The position numbers and the translations under genes were made by a program. Below, one piece after another: positions 53,976-62,619 of a DNA stretch of 64,000 nucleotides. The notes below the pieces were generated by a model. The model was not told where the DNA came from. It made no database searches and saw nothing but the letters and a program-made list of their open reading frames with translations. Every line of letters starts with the position of its first letter. Within the stretch, counting starts at the first letter, position 1. Source of the DNA: Acidimicrobiales bacterium (GTDB lineage: Bacteria > Actinomycetota > Acidimicrobiia > Acidimicrobiales > AC-14); assembly GCA_025463925.1 (NCBI GenBank), contig JAODBK010000042.1:92786-156785 (forward strand), read 5' to 3'.

Positions 53976-54577
53976 CGATCGACGGGCCGGCCGGGTCGGG
54001 CAAGTCGACGGTGGCGCGCGGCGTCGCCGCGGCGTTGGGCCTGGCCGAGCTGGACACTGGCGCGATGTACCGGGCGGTCACGCTGGCCGCGCTGCGCGGC
54101 CGCGTTCCGCTCGACGACGGCCCGGCGCTCGGCGAGGTGGCCCGCACCATCCGCCTCGACATCGGCGACCGGATCGTGCTCGACGGCGATGATGTCAGCG
54201 AGGAGATCCGCGGCGCCGAGGTGTCGGGCGTCGTCAGCGTGGTGGCGGCTCACGCGGAGGTGCGCACGGAGATGGTGCGCCGGCAGCGCGATTGGGTCGC
54301 GGGCCACGGCGGGGGAGTGGTCGAAGGTCGCGACATCGGCACCGTCGTGTTCCCCGACGCCGCCCTCAAGGTGTTCCTCACCGCGTCCGAGGAGGAGCGG
54401 GCGCGCCGCCGCAAGGTCGAGGGCTCCGACGAGGGCGCGGCCGCGCTGGCCCGCCGCGACCGGCTCGACTCCACGCGCCCGACGTCGCCGTTGAAGCCGG
54501 CCGACGACGCGGTGGTGATCGACTCCACCGGGCGCACCGCGGCCGCGGTCATCGCCGACGTGGTGGCCCGGGCGTGA
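53963..54577 (+). CDS. cmk: Cytidylate kinase
   Basis: 204 residues. P-loop 'IAIDGPAGSGKSTVARGVAAALG' region (about 4-26), 'LDTGAMYRAVTLAAL' (about 30-44), the CMP-binding 'VSEEIRGAEVSGVVSVVAAHAEVR' region and 'VVEGRDIGTVVFPDAALKVFLTASEEERARRR' region. Phosphorylates CMP and dCMP. Overlaps aroA by 13 bases; plsC begins within its stop. Confidence 0.96.
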   Translation: MRVIAIDGPAGSGKSTVARGVAAALGLAELDTGAMYRAVTLAALRGRVPLDDGPALGEVARTIRLDIGDRIVLDGDDVSEEIRGAEVSGVVSVVAAHAEVRTEMVRRQRDWVAGHGGGVVEGRDIGTVVFPDAALKVFLTASEEERARRRKVEGSDEGAAALARRDRLDSTRPTSPLKPADDAVVIDSTGRTAAAVIADVVARA

Positions 54578-55197
54578 TCCTCTACCGCGTCGTCCGCAAC
54601 CTGCTGCTCCTGATCAACAAGGCGGCGTTCCGCGTCACCGTCGAAGGCAAGGAGCACATTCCGGCCGACGGGGCGTTCGTCCTGGCGCCGGTGCACCGGT
54701 CCTTCCTCGACTTCGCGCTCGTCTCGGCGGTGACACCACGGCGCATGCGCTACATGGGCAAGGACTCGCTCTGGAAGTTCAAGCCCCTCGGGTGGTTCAT
54801 CTCGACGCTCGGCGCCTTCCCCGTGCACCGCGGGGCGGCCGACCGCGAGGCGTTGCGCCGGAGCATCGAGGTCGTCGAAGCGGGCGAGCCGCTCGTCATC
54901 TTTCCCGAGGGCACGCGGCGATCCGGCCCGGTGGTCGACGACCTGTTCGAGGGCGCGGCGTACGTGGCCGCCCGCGCGGGTGTGCCGATCGTGCCGGTCG
55001 GCATCGGCGGATCCGAAGCCGCGCAGGCCAAGGGCAAGCGGCTCCCGCGCCCGACCAAGGTGCACATCGTGGTCGGCCGGCCGATCCCGCCACCGGCGAC
55101 GCGGCAGCGCAAGGTGGTGCACGCCGCGACCGAGCAGCTCCGAGCCGAGGTCCAGCGCCTGTTCGACCAGGCGCAAGCGGCCGTCACCAACGGTTGA
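54574..55197 (+). CDS. plsC: 1-acyl-glycerol-3-phosphate acyltransferase (PlsC-like)
   Basis: 207 residues. 'GAFVLAPVHRSFLDFAL' holds the HxxxxD motif (HRSFLD, about 41-46). 'GAFPVHRGAADREALRR' and 'VIFPEGTRRSGPVVDDLFEGAAYVAARAGVPIVPVGI' region (about 109-146) hold the FPEGTR substrate motif. An N-terminal hydrophobic helix anchors it. Transfers acyl to lysophosphatidate. GTG at 54574 overlaps the cmk stop. Confidence 0.93.
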   Translation: MILYRVVRNLLLLINKAAFRVTVEGKEHIPADGAFVLAPVHRSFLDFALVSAVTPRRMRYMGKDSLWKFKPLGWFISTLGAFPVHRGAADREALRRSIEVVEAGEPLVIFPEGTRRSGPVVDDLFEGAAYVAARAGVPIVPVGIGGSEAAQAKGKRLPRPTKVHIVVGRPIPPPATRQRKVVHAATEQLRAEVQRLFDQAQAAVTNG

Positions 55198-55217
55198 AAG
55201 TTGACTAGACCGATCGA

Positions 55218-55532
55218 ATGATCACCCAGTCGGTGGATTCGATGGCCGATAGTGGTGGTGTGGAGGGGGAGTTCGAGGTCTACCAGGACGTGGTGATCAT
55301 GGCCGTCGAGGTCGGCGCGGCCGAGATCACCGTCGACATCTACGGTGGCGACGGCGGCATCTGCGGCGCGGTCACTTACGAGATCCCCGACCAGCAGACG
55401 CGCAGCCGGCGAGCGGCGACGCTGCAGCAGTGGTGCGACGACATGACGCCGCTCGCGTATGTCCGCCGCGGCGACTCGGTGGCGCTGCTCGACGAGCAGG
55501 CGCTGTTCGCCGGCGCCATGGACAACGCCTAG
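55218..55532 (+). CDS. Unknown small acidic protein
   Basis: 104 residues, not recognised. 'DSGGVEGEFEVYQDVVIMAVEVGAAEITVDIYGGDGGICGAVTYEIPDQQ' region is beta-strand-rich, followed by a helix 'RRAATLQQWCDDM' and 'RRGDSVALLDEQALF'. Two Cys. No signal or membrane helix. ATG at 55218, with a weak -10 TAGACC before it. Convergent with the HD gene by a 4-base overlap. Base composition is like neighbours, so it is probably real. Confidence 0.65.
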   Translation: MITQSVDSMADSGGVEGEFEVYQDVVIMAVEVGAAEITVDIYGGDGGICGAVTYEIPDQQTRSRRAATLQQWCDDMTPLAYVRRGDSVALLDEQALFAGAMDNA

Positions 55533-56086
55533 AAGAGCTTGGCGGCGCCGAACACCTTTCGCACCAGCGGCTCGAAGTGCTCGAGCGGCCGCGTGTCGTA
55601 GTCGGGATCGAACGCGATCTGGTCCCAGTCGTCGGCGAAGCGCTCGGCCAGCGCGAACTCGTCCGCCGTCAGCGTGTCCCGGTGCTGCTCGCGCGCATCG
55701 GGGTCGCCGCCGAAGTGGTGGTAGTAGTGCCGGCCCTGGAAGTCCTGGTGCACGAGGATCATCTTGTAGACCTCGTCGCGCACGTATGGCTTGAGGATCT
55801 CGGCCGCGATCCTCGGATGGTTGGGCACGCTGATCGCCTTGCCGATGTCGTGGCACAGCGCCGCGAGCACGACCTCCTCGTCGGCGCCGGCCCGCTCGGC
55901 GAGCGTCGCCGTCTGCAGGCAGTGCGTCAGCTGATCGGTGGCGAAGCCGTCGACGACATCCGACAGTGACCGCAGCAGCATCAGGACCCGTTCGGCGACC
56001 CGGGCCTGGCGGGTGGCGGTCTCGGCGCCGATGACCGCCCACTGCTCGGCGGTCGACTCGTCCATCCTCGTGAAGGTCTGCGTCAT
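55529..56086 (-). CDS. HD-domain phosphohydrolase/oxygenase, PhnZ-like
   Basis: 185 residues. 'TDQLTHCLQTATLAERAGADEEVVLAALCHDIGKAISVPNHPRIAAEIL' region (about 50-98): HCLQ, HDIGK and NHP give the His-Asp set. 'EVYKMILVHQDFQGRHYYHHFGGD' (about 104-127) follows with more His. This order resembles PhnZ and myo-inositol-oxygenase-type HD di-iron oxygenases as well as HD phosphohydrolases, so the reaction is uncertain. ATG at 56086; TACCAT on the minus strand lies 8 bases upstream (56095-56100). Confidence 0.82.
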   Translation of the reverse strand: MTQTFTRMDESTAEQWAVIGAETATRQARVAERVLMLLRSLSDVVDGFATDQLTHCLQTATLAERAGADEEVVLAALCHDIGKAISVPNHPRIAAEILKPYVRDEVYKMILVHQDFQGRHYYHHFGGDPDAREQHRDTLTADEFALAERFADDWDQIAFDPDYDTRPLEHFEPLVRKVFGAAKLF

Positions 56087-56094
56087 GGCCCTCC

Positions 56095-56100
56095 ATGGTA
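56095..56100 (-). promoter_or_regulatory. -10 hexamer for the HD gene
   Basis: TACCAT on the minus strand, 8 bases before the ATG at 56086. It overlaps a plus-strand TAGAGT (56099-56104), a possible -10 of the helicase gene with a leader of about 90 bases. Confidence 0.5.
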
Positions 56101-56199
56101 GAGTGTCGTGCTCTCCGGTTCTCCGGGTGATGCCGGGCTGACGGGAAGTTGCGAAGTCCCTTACGCCTTCCCCTTCCTTTCACAGCTCAGGAGTCTTCG

Positions 56200-57402
56200 T
56201 TGTCCCCCTCGTTCTCCGATCTCGGCGTTGCCGAGGATCTCACCGCGCGGCTCGCCGCGCACCACATCACCACTCCCTTCCCGATCCAGGCCGACGCCAT
56301 CCCGGCCGCGCTCGCCGGACGCGATGTCTGCGGCCGGGCCCCCACCGGGTCGGGCAAGACGCTCGCCTTCGGGCTGCCGATCGCGCAGCTCGTGCGGCGG
56401 GCCGGGCCCAAGCGCCCGAAGGCGCTCGTGCTGGCGCCGACGCGTGAGCTGGCCGGCCAGATCCACACCGAGCTGGCACCGCTGCTCGCGTTGCGGGGCC
56501 GGCGAGCCGCCGCGATCTACGGCGGCATGCCGTTCGCGCCCCAGCTCAAGCTGATCCGCAAGGGCGTCGACGTGCTCATCGCCTGCCCCGGCCGGCTGGC
56601 CGACCTCGTCAACCGCGGCGACGTCATCCTCGACAACGTCGAGATCGTCGTGGTCGACGAAGCCGACCGCATGGCCGACATGGGCTTCCTGCCCGAGGTC
56701 CGCCGGCTCCTCGATCGGGTCCGGCCCGACCGCCAGACACTGCTCTTCTCGGCGACCCTCGACGGCGACGTGGACGTCATCATCCGCAACTACCAGCGCG
56801 ATCCCGTCCGCTGCGACGTCGCCGCCGAGCAGGCCGACCTCGACCTCGTCCAGCACCGCTTCGTCACCACCAGCCGCGACCGGCGGCTGCGCATGACGGT
56901 CGACCTGGTCAACGAGCACGGCGCCACCGTGGTGTTCTGCCGCACCAAGCGGGGCGCCGACCGCGTCGCCGACCAGCTCTCGCGGGCCGGCGTCGCCGCG
57001 GTCGCCATCCACGGTGACTTGTCGCAACGCCAGCGCGAGCGGGCGTTGGCATCGTTCGCGGCCCGCAAGGTGTCGGCGCTCGTCGCCACCGATGTCGCGG
57101 CGCGCGGCATCCACGTCGACGACGTCGGCTGCGTCGTGCACTACGACATCCCGACCGACGCCAAGGACTACGTCCACCGTTCGGGCCGCACCGGCCGAGC
57201 CGGCGCCAAGGGCGTCGTGATCGCGCTGGTCGTCGAGGACGAGCACGCCAAGGCCCGGACGCTGCAACGCGCCCTCGGCATGGCGGTGCAGGCGGCGGCC
57301 GCCGCCCCGCAGCGACCCACGTCCCGGCGACCGCCTACGGCGGGCCGGCCACCTCGGGCGCGGCGTCAGTCAGGGCGGCCAGCACGTCGCTCGCCGCGAT
57401 AG
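56200..57402 (+). CDS. DEAD-box RNA helicase
   Basis: 400 residues. Q motif 'HITTPFPIQADAIPAAL', motif I APTGSGKT (about 47-54), 'LAPTRELAGQ' (Ia), motif II VDEADRMADMGF, motif III 'LFSATL', 'VVFCRTKRGADRVADQL' (IV), 'ATDVAARGIHVDDV' (V) and 'YVHRSGRTGRAG' (VI). Motif II reads DEAD. The TTG start at 56200 has GGAG 6 bases upstream. The C-terminal 25 residues are basic, low complexity and overlap ispH by 68 bases. Probably RhlE-like, for RNA unwinding. Confidence 0.93.
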   Translation: MSPSFSDLGVAEDLTARLAAHHITTPFPIQADAIPAALAGRDVCGRAPTGSGKTLAFGLPIAQLVRRAGPKRPKALVLAPTRELAGQIHTELAPLLALRGRRAAAIYGGMPFAPQLKLIRKGVDVLIACPGRLADLVNRGDVILDNVEIVVVDEADRMADMGFLPEVRRLLDRVRPDRQTLLFSATLDGDVDVIIRNYQRDPVRCDVAAEQADLDLVQHRFVTTSRDRRLRMTVDLVNEHGATVVFCRTKRGADRVADQLSRAGVAAVAIHGDLSQRQRERALASFAARKVSALVATDVAARGIHVDDVGCVVHYDIPTDAKDYVHRSGRTGRAGAKGVVIALVVEDEHAKARTLQRALGMAVQAAAAAPQRPTSRRPPTAGRPPRARRQSGRPARRSPR

Positions 57403-58363
57403 CGCGATCGTCGGCCAGCGAGCCCGCGGGCAACAGCTCGCGCAACTCGCGCGGCGGGGGGAAGTACTCGTCCTCGCCGGTGGCCGCCACCAGCTCCACC
57501 CCATGCACCGGACCGAGCCGCGCGATCACCGCGTCGACCAGCTCCTCGGGCGCCGACGCGCCCGCCGTCACCCCCACCACACCCCACAGGTCGTCGGGCA
57601 CCTCGTCCGGCCCGTTCACTCGGTGCACGCGCCGGCAGCCAGCGGCTCGCGCCACCTTCTTGAGGGCCACGGTGTTGGACGAGTTGGCCGACCCGATCAC
57701 GACGATGGCGTCGGCCCGCGTCGCGATCGCGGTGAGCGCGTCCTGCCGGTTGGTCGTGGCGAAGCACAGGTCGCTGCGGCCCGGCATCCACAACTCGGGG
57801 AATCGGGCGCGGGTCGCGTCGAGCACGTCGGCCCAGTCGTGCTGACTCAGCGTCGTCTGGGCCAGCAGGGCGACCGGTCGACCGGGTTCGGGGAGCGCGG
57901 CGACGTCGGCCTCCGACTCGACCAGGTGGATCGAGTCGGGCGCCACCGCCATCGTGCCGACCGCCTCGTCGTGGCCCTCGTGGCCGACGTAGACGATCGA
58001 GTACCCCTTGCCGGCCCGCACCTTCACCTCGTGGTGCACCTTGGTGACGAGCGGGCAGACCGCGTCCACGACCACACCGCCGTTCGCCCGCGCCGCCGCC
58101 ACCACCTCGGGAGCCGAGCCGTGGGCGCTCAGCATCAGTGGCGCGCCCGCCGGCACGTCGGTCACGTCGTCCACGAACACCACGCCCAGCCGCCGGAACC
58201 GGTCGACCACGAGCTGGTTGTGCACGATCTCGTGGTAGCAGTAGACGGGCGGCTCGAAGACCCGCACCATCCACGCCAGCGCCTTGATCGCCATTTCGAC
58301 GCCCGCGCAGAAGCCGCGGGGCGCGGCCAGCAACACGCGTTCCACCGAGATCGGGGCGGGCAT
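57335..58363 (-). CDS. ispH: 4-hydroxy-3-methylbut-2-enyl diphosphate reductase
   Basis: 342 residues. The three iron-sulfur Cys are in 'APRGFCAGVEMAI' (about 19), 'VVDAVCPLVTKVH' (about 103) and 'RSDLCFATTNRQDA'. 'VYCYHEIVHNQLVVDRF' (about 40-56), 'LSAHGSAPEV', 'TTLSQHDW', 'ANSSNTVALKKVA' and 'GVTAGASAPEELVDAV' are all family features. Last step of the MEP isoprenoid pathway. ATG at 58363, TAGCCT 7 bases upstream on the minus strand. Confidence 0.97.
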   Translation of the reverse strand: MPAPISVERVLLAAPRGFCAGVEMAIKALAWMVRVFEPPVYCYHEIVHNQLVVDRFRRLGVVFVDDVTDVPAGAPLMLSAHGSAPEVVAAARANGGVVVDAVCPLVTKVHHEVKVRAGKGYSIVYVGHEGHDEAVGTMAVAPDSIHLVESEADVAALPEPGRPVALLAQTTLSQHDWADVLDATRARFPELWMPGRSDLCFATTNRQDALTAIATRADAIVVIGSANSSNTVALKKVARAAGCRRVHRVNGPDEVPDDLWGVVGVTAGASAPEELVDAVIARLGPVHGVELVAATGEDEYFPPPRELRELLPAGSLADDRAIAASDVLAALTDAAPEVAGPP

Positions 58364-58370
58364 CGCTTCG

Positions 58371-58376
58371 AGGCTA
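58371..58376 (-). promoter_or_regulatory. -10 hexamer for ispH
   Basis: TAGCCT on the minus strand, 7 bases before the ATG at 58363. It sits back-to-back with the -10 of the divergent DUF512 gene, two bases apart, in a 27-base intergenic space. Confidence 0.55.
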
Positions 58377-58378
58377 CC

Positions 58379-58384
58379 TATCCT
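58379..58384 (+). promoter_or_regulatory. -10 hexamer for the DUF512 gene
   Basis: TATCCT, 6 bases before the ATG at 58391; leaderless-type spacing. Confidence 0.55.
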
Positions 58385-58390
58385 GTGGGG

Positions 58391-59734
58391 ATGTCCCTGC
58401 CCCGAGTCGTCGCCGTCGCGCCTGCGTCGCCGGCGGCCCGAGCCGGCCTGGCACCGGGCGACGAGATCATCTCGATGAACGGCAGCCGGCCCCGCGACGT
58501 CATCGAGTGGCAGCTCCTGGCCGACGAGGCCGACCCGGTGCTGGAGGTGCGTCGGGGCGGCCTCGAGATCGACGTTACCGTCGACAAGCGCGAGGGCGAG
58601 CCCCTCGGCGCCGAGGTGTCCAGCGCGGTCTTCGATCGGGTGCGGACCTGCGACAACCACTGCGAGTTCTGTTTCATCTACCAGCTGCCGCCCGGCCTGC
58701 GGAAGAGCCTCTACCTGAAGGACGACGACTACCGGCTCTCGTTCCTCTACGGCAACTACACCACGCTCACCCGCTTCACCGAGCTCGACCTCGAGCGCGT
58801 CATCACCGAACGGCTGTCGCCCATCAACGTCAGCATCCACTCGACCGATCCCGACCTGCGGGCCCGGATGCTTCGCAACCGCCGTGGCGCGACGAGTCTG
58901 CGGTGGCTGCGGGCGCTGCTCGATGCCGGCATCGCCGTGCACGGGCAGGTGGTCGTCTGCCCCGACGTCAACGACGGCGCCGCGCTCGACGACACCCTCG
59001 CCGGAGTGCTCGACGAGTTCCCCGAGCTGGCGACCCTGTGCGTGGTGCCCCTCGGTGTCAGCAAGTGGTCGACCGAGCCGTCGCTGCGCCCCCACACCCG
59101 CGACGAGGCGGTCGCCGTCATCGACGCCGTCGAGGACTGGCAGGGCGTGTACCTGGCCGCGTTGGGCCGGCGGGTCGCGTTCTGCGCCGACGAGTACTAC
59201 CTCCTCGCCGGTCGTGACTTCCCCGACGCCGACGCGTACGAAGGCTTCCCGATGCACGAGGACGGCATCGGGATGGCGCGGGCCTTCACGTCCGAGATGC
59301 TCGGACAGACCGACGAGCCGATCGCGGTCGCGCCCGGCTTCTTCGCGTGGGTCGAAGGCGCGCCGGCCACCGGCTACCGCGCGCCGCGCGCCGCCGGCAG
59401 CGTCACCCTGATGCCGCGCTCGGGCGCGCCAGTCGCCGTCCTCACCGGCGAGTACGGCGCCCGCGTCATCACGCCGCTCCTCGGCGACGCCGCGCGGGTC
59501 GTCGTGGTGCCCAACGAGTTCTTCGGCGGCAACGTCGCCGTTGCCGGGTTGATGGTGGGTGAGGACATCGCTCGCGTCCTCGAGCGCGAGCCCGAAGGCC
59601 ACCGGTACCTCCTGCCGGACGTGTGCCTGTCGAACGGCGTGTTCCTCGACGGCACCTCGCCCGCCGAGCTCCCGCGCCCGGTCGAGGTCGTGCCGACCGA
59701 CGGCGTCTCGCTCCGCCGAGCGCTCGGCCGGTAG
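58391..59734 (+). CDS. DUF512 radical SAM-like protein with N-terminal PDZ domain
   Basis: 447 residues. PDZ-like N-terminus 'PASPAARAGLAPGDEIISMNG' (about 11-31). The Fe-S cluster Cys are in 'DRVRTCDNHCEFCFIYQLPPGLRKSLYLKDDDYRLSFLYGNYTTLT' region (about 83-128); C..xC..C reads CDNHCEFCF. 'CPDVNDGAALDDTLAGVLDEF', 'YAEY'-like 'CADEYYLLAGRDFPDADAYEGF' and 'VVPNEFFGGNVAVAGLMVGEDI' complete the family. A conserved bacterial protein of unknown reaction next to der. Stop is directly followed by the der ATG. Confidence 0.93.
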   Translation: MSLPRVVAVAPASPAARAGLAPGDEIISMNGSRPRDVIEWQLLADEADPVLEVRRGGLEIDVTVDKREGEPLGAEVSSAVFDRVRTCDNHCEFCFIYQLPPGLRKSLYLKDDDYRLSFLYGNYTTLTRFTELDLERVITERLSPINVSIHSTDPDLRARMLRNRRGATSLRWLRALLDAGIAVHGQVVVCPDVNDGAALDDTLAGVLDEFPELATLCVVPLGVSKWSTEPSLRPHTRDEAVAVIDAVEDWQGVYLAALGRRVAFCADEYYLLAGRDFPDADAYEGFPMHEDGIGMARAFTSEMLGQTDEPIAVAPGFFAWVEGAPATGYRAPRAAGSVTLMPRSGAPVAVLTGEYGARVITPLLGDAARVVVVPNEFFGGNVAVAGLMVGEDIARVLEREPEGHRYLLPDVCLSNGVFLDGTSPAELPRPVEVVPTDGVSLRRALGR

Positions 59735-61042
59735 ATGGCGCTGCCGGTGGTGGCCATCGTGGGCCGCCCGAACGTCGGGAAGTCGACCCTGCTCAACCGG
59801 ATCGTCGGTCGCCGCGAGGCCATCGTCGAGGAGAAGCCCGGCGTGACGCGCGACCGCAAAGAGGTCGAGGCCGACTGGCAGGGCCGCGAGTTCCTCGTCG
59901 TCGACACCGGCGGCTGGCTGGCCGGCGGCTCCTCCGTCGGCGACGAGATGCTCGACGCCCGGGTGAGCCTGCAGGCGGAACGGGCGATGGCCCAGGCCGA
60001 TGTCGTCCTGCTCGTCGTCGATGTCACCGTCGGCGTCACCGAGGAGGACGACCGCGTCGCCAACATGCTGCGACGGGCCAAGACCCCGACGCTGCTCGTC
60101 GTCAACAAGGTCGACGGAGACACGCGCGACGCCGACGTGTGGGCGTTCGCGTCCCTCGGCCTCGGCGATCCGCATCCCGTCAGCGCGCTCCATGGTCGGC
60201 TCACCGGCGACATGCTCGACGCGCTGGTGGCGCACCTGCCGGACGATCATCACCAGGAACCCGAGCAGGCGACGCCAACCGCGCCGGCGGTGTCGATCGT
60301 CGGCCGGCCGAACGTGGGGAAGTCGACGCTCTTCAACCGGCTCATCGGCGACGAGCGGTCGGTTGTCCACGACATGCCCGGCACGACGCGCGACGCCATC
60401 GACACCATGGTCGACACGCCCGACGGACCGATCCGCTTCGTCGACACCGCCGGCATGCGGCGCAAGAGCCGGGTCGACGAGCCGGCCGAGTACTACTCGC
60501 TCGTCCGCGCGTTGCAGGCGATCGATCGGGCCGACGCCGCGGTGCTCGTCATCGACGCGACCGAAGGCGTCACCCACCAGGATCAGCGGCTGGCCGAGCG
60601 CATCGACGCCGCCGGCTCGCCCATCGTCGTGCTGCTCAACAAGTGGGAGTTGCTCGACGCCGAGCAGCGGGCCGACGTCCGGGATCAGGTGGAAGATCGC
60701 CTGGCCTTCCTCGGCTACGCACCAGTCCTCAAGGGCAGCGCGCTCACCGGGAAGGGCGTCCACAAGCTGTTGCCGGCGCTGCGCGAAGCGATCGAGGCCT
60801 ACCACCGGCGTGTTCCCACTCGTGAATTGAACCTGTTGCTCCAAGCGGCCCAGTCCGCGCATCCGGCCCCGTCGCGTGTGTTGTACGCCACGCAGGGCGC
60901 GACCGACCCGCCCACCTTCACCTTGTTCGCCAACCGGCCGCTCCCGGCGACGTACCTGCGGTACCTGGAGCGACGGATCCGGGAACACTTCGACTTCGGA
61001 CCCACGCCGCTCAAGCTGCGCGTACGGCGACGGTCCGGGTAA
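59735..61042 (+). CDS. der: GTPase Der (EngA)
   Basis: 435 residues with two GTPase domains. First: 'VAIVGRPNVGKSTLLNRI' (about 5-22), 'EKPGVTRDR', 'VVDTGGW', 'VVNKVD'. Second: 'VSIVGRPNVGKSTLFNRL' (about 187-204), 'DMPGTTRDAIDT', 'FVDTAGMRRKSRVDEPAEYYS', 'LLNKWELLD'. C-terminal KH-like domain. Acts in 50S ribosome assembly. ATG directly abuts the DUF512 stop, so it is co-transcribed. Confidence 0.97.
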   Translation: MALPVVAIVGRPNVGKSTLLNRIVGRREAIVEEKPGVTRDRKEVEADWQGREFLVVDTGGWLAGGSSVGDEMLDARVSLQAERAMAQADVVLLVVDVTVGVTEEDDRVANMLRRAKTPTLLVVNKVDGDTRDADVWAFASLGLGDPHPVSALHGRLTGDMLDALVAHLPDDHHQEPEQATPTAPAVSIVGRPNVGKSTLFNRLIGDERSVVHDMPGTTRDAIDTMVDTPDGPIRFVDTAGMRRKSRVDEPAEYYSLVRALQAIDRADAAVLVIDATEGVTHQDQRLAERIDAAGSPIVVLLNKWELLDAEQRADVRDQVEDRLAFLGYAPVLKGSALTGKGVHKLLPALREAIEAYHRRVPTRELNLLLQAAQSAHPAPSRVLYATQGATDPPTFTLFANRPLPATYLRYLERRIREHFDFGPTPLKLRVRRRSG

Positions 61043-61046
61043 CCCC

Positions 61047-61052
61047 TACCAT
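61047..61052 (+). promoter_or_regulatory. -10 hexamer for the SpoIIE-type phosphatase
   Basis: TACCAT, 7 bases before the ATG at 61060; leaderless-type spacing. Confidence 0.5.
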
Positions 61053-61059
61053 TCTCGCC

Positions 61060-62136
61060 ATGCTGGATCGGCCGATCCTGGTGCCCGTCTCGATCGGGTG
61101 CGTCCTCGGCGCCGTGGTGTGGAGTCGCTCGGCCCGTCGCCTGCACCGGGCCTGGGCTCGGATCGACGACGGCAGCAACGACATCGCCTCGGACCTGGCG
61201 CGGTCGGCGTTCCGCAAGGAGCTGCACACCACGCTGCTCTACGCCATCGGCGCGATCGCCACTGGCGTCGGCGCGTGGCGCGCCGACTACGCCACCGATG
61301 CGGTGCTGCTGCTGCTCATCATCCCGGTCGCGATCACCCTTCGCTACGGCCACCGGTTCTTGCAGGAAGCGGCGCTGGCCGAGCAGCGCGCCGGGCTCGA
61401 GCGGCGGGCCGAGCAGGTGCTCAGCCAGGACGACCTCGCCCCCAAGCGGTGGGCGGCGCGCCTCGCACCCGACGAGCTGCCGGCGTTCGAGGGATTCGAG
61501 GTCGGCCGCGTGTACGAGGCAGGTACCGGGCTCATGGCCGGCGACTTCTACGACCTCTTCCGCACCCACCCGCAGCGGCTCGTCGCGGTGATCGGCGACG
61601 TGAGCGGGCACGGCATCGAACCGTCGATCACCGCGTTCCAGGTGAAGTACCTGCTCCGCATGTTCCTCAAGCAGTACCGCGACCCCGGCCAGGCGCTCGA
61701 GGAGCTGAACACCCAGATCTCGGCCGAGACCAAGCCCGAGGAGTTCGTGTCGCTGGTCGTTGCCGTCTTCGACCAGGGCGCGGGCACCCTGCGCGTCGCG
61801 TCCGCCGGGCACCCGCCCGCCTGGCTCTGGCACGACGGCGAGGTCGCGCCGCTGCGCGCCACCGGCCCGCTGCTCACCCTCGATCCGAAGGCGAGCTACA
61901 GCAGCCGCGAGATCCCGCTCGACGTGGGCGACCTGCTGCTGCTCTACACCGATGGGCTGGCCGAGGCCCGCTCCGGCGAATCGCTGTTCGGCGAGGATCG
62001 CATCGCCAGCTTCCTCCGGCGCGACCCCGGCGTCGACGCCGACGTGCTCTGCAAGTCGCTGCTCGAATCGGCCCGCGACTTCGCCGACGCGCCGCTCTCG
62101 GACGACGTGGCCATCCTCGCCGTCCGGCGCACGTAG
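61060..62136 (+). CDS. SpoIIE-type (PP2C-like) serine phosphatase with membrane anchor
   Basis: 358 residues. Two N-terminal membrane segments (about 5-22 and 66-100) are followed by a coiled linker. The SpoIIE domain is about 145-355: 'VGRVYEAGTGLMAGDFYDLF' (Asp metal site), 'VAVIGDVSGHGIEPSI' (about 180-195), 'LRVASAGHPPAWLWHDGE' and 'LLLLYTDGLAEAR' with a later 'LSDDVAILAVR'. Metal-binding Asp residues look intact. No PAS, HAMP or response-regulator input is visible. It probably dephosphorylates an anti-sigma antagonist. Confidence 0.9.
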   Translation: MLDRPILVPVSIGCVLGAVVWSRSARRLHRAWARIDDGSNDIASDLARSAFRKELHTTLLYAIGAIATGVGAWRADYATDAVLLLLIIPVAITLRYGHRFLQEAALAEQRAGLERRAEQVLSQDDLAPKRWAARLAPDELPAFEGFEVGRVYEAGTGLMAGDFYDLFRTHPQRLVAVIGDVSGHGIEPSITAFQVKYLLRMFLKQYRDPGQALEELNTQISAETKPEEFVSLVVAVFDQGAGTLRVASAGHPPAWLWHDGEVAPLRATGPLLTLDPKASYSSREIPLDVGDLLLLYTDGLAEARSGESLFGEDRIASFLRRDPGVDADVLCKSLLESARDFADAPLSDDVAILAVRRT

Positions 62137-62619
62137 ATGGCGATCCGCCGGCAAGCGGCCCGCGTGGTGCTGCTCGACGATGACGGCCGCGTGTTCCTGC
62201 AGCATGCCAAGGATCCGATGGACCACACCAAGGACCCATGGTGGGAGCTGCCGGGCGGCGGCATCCATCACGGCGAGACCACCGGCGATGCCGCGGGCCG
62301 CGAGCTGTACGAGGAGACGGGTATCAAGGACTTCGAGATGGGTCCGGTGGTCTGGAAGCGTCACACGACGTTCACTTTCGGCGGGTGGCACTTCGACCAG
62401 GACGAGCTGATCCACGTTGCCTGGCTGCGCGGTCCTGCCGTCTACCAGCCCACCGGCCTCGAGATGCTCGAGGCAGCGGCTTTTCTCGAGCCGCGGTGGT
62501 GGACCGTCGACGAGCTGCTGGTGTCGACGGTGCAACTCTGGCCGAGCCGCATGCGCGACCACCTGCCGTCGCTCGTTGCCGGGGAGATGCCGGCCGAGCC
62601 GATCGACGTGGGCCACTAA
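62137..62619 (+). CDS. NUDIX hydrolase
   Basis: 160 residues. Nudix box 'GGGIHHGETTGDAAGRELYEETG' region (about 39-61) with REL-EETG. 'AARVVLLDDDGRVFLQHAKD' before it and 'FGGWHFDQDELIHVAWL' after it. A short nucleoside-diphosphate-X or phosphorylated-substrate hydrolase; substrate unknown. ATG directly follows the phosphatase stop and the HMG-CoA-lyase-like gene starts at its own stop, so the three may be one unit. Confidence 0.92.
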   Translation: MAIRRQAARVVLLDDDGRVFLQHAKDPMDHTKDPWWELPGGGIHHGETTGDAAGRELYEETGIKDFEMGPVVWKRHTTFTFGGWHFDQDELIHVAWLRGPAVYQPTGLEMLEAAAFLEPRWWTVDELLVSTVQLWPSRMRDHLPSLVAGEMPAEPIDVGH

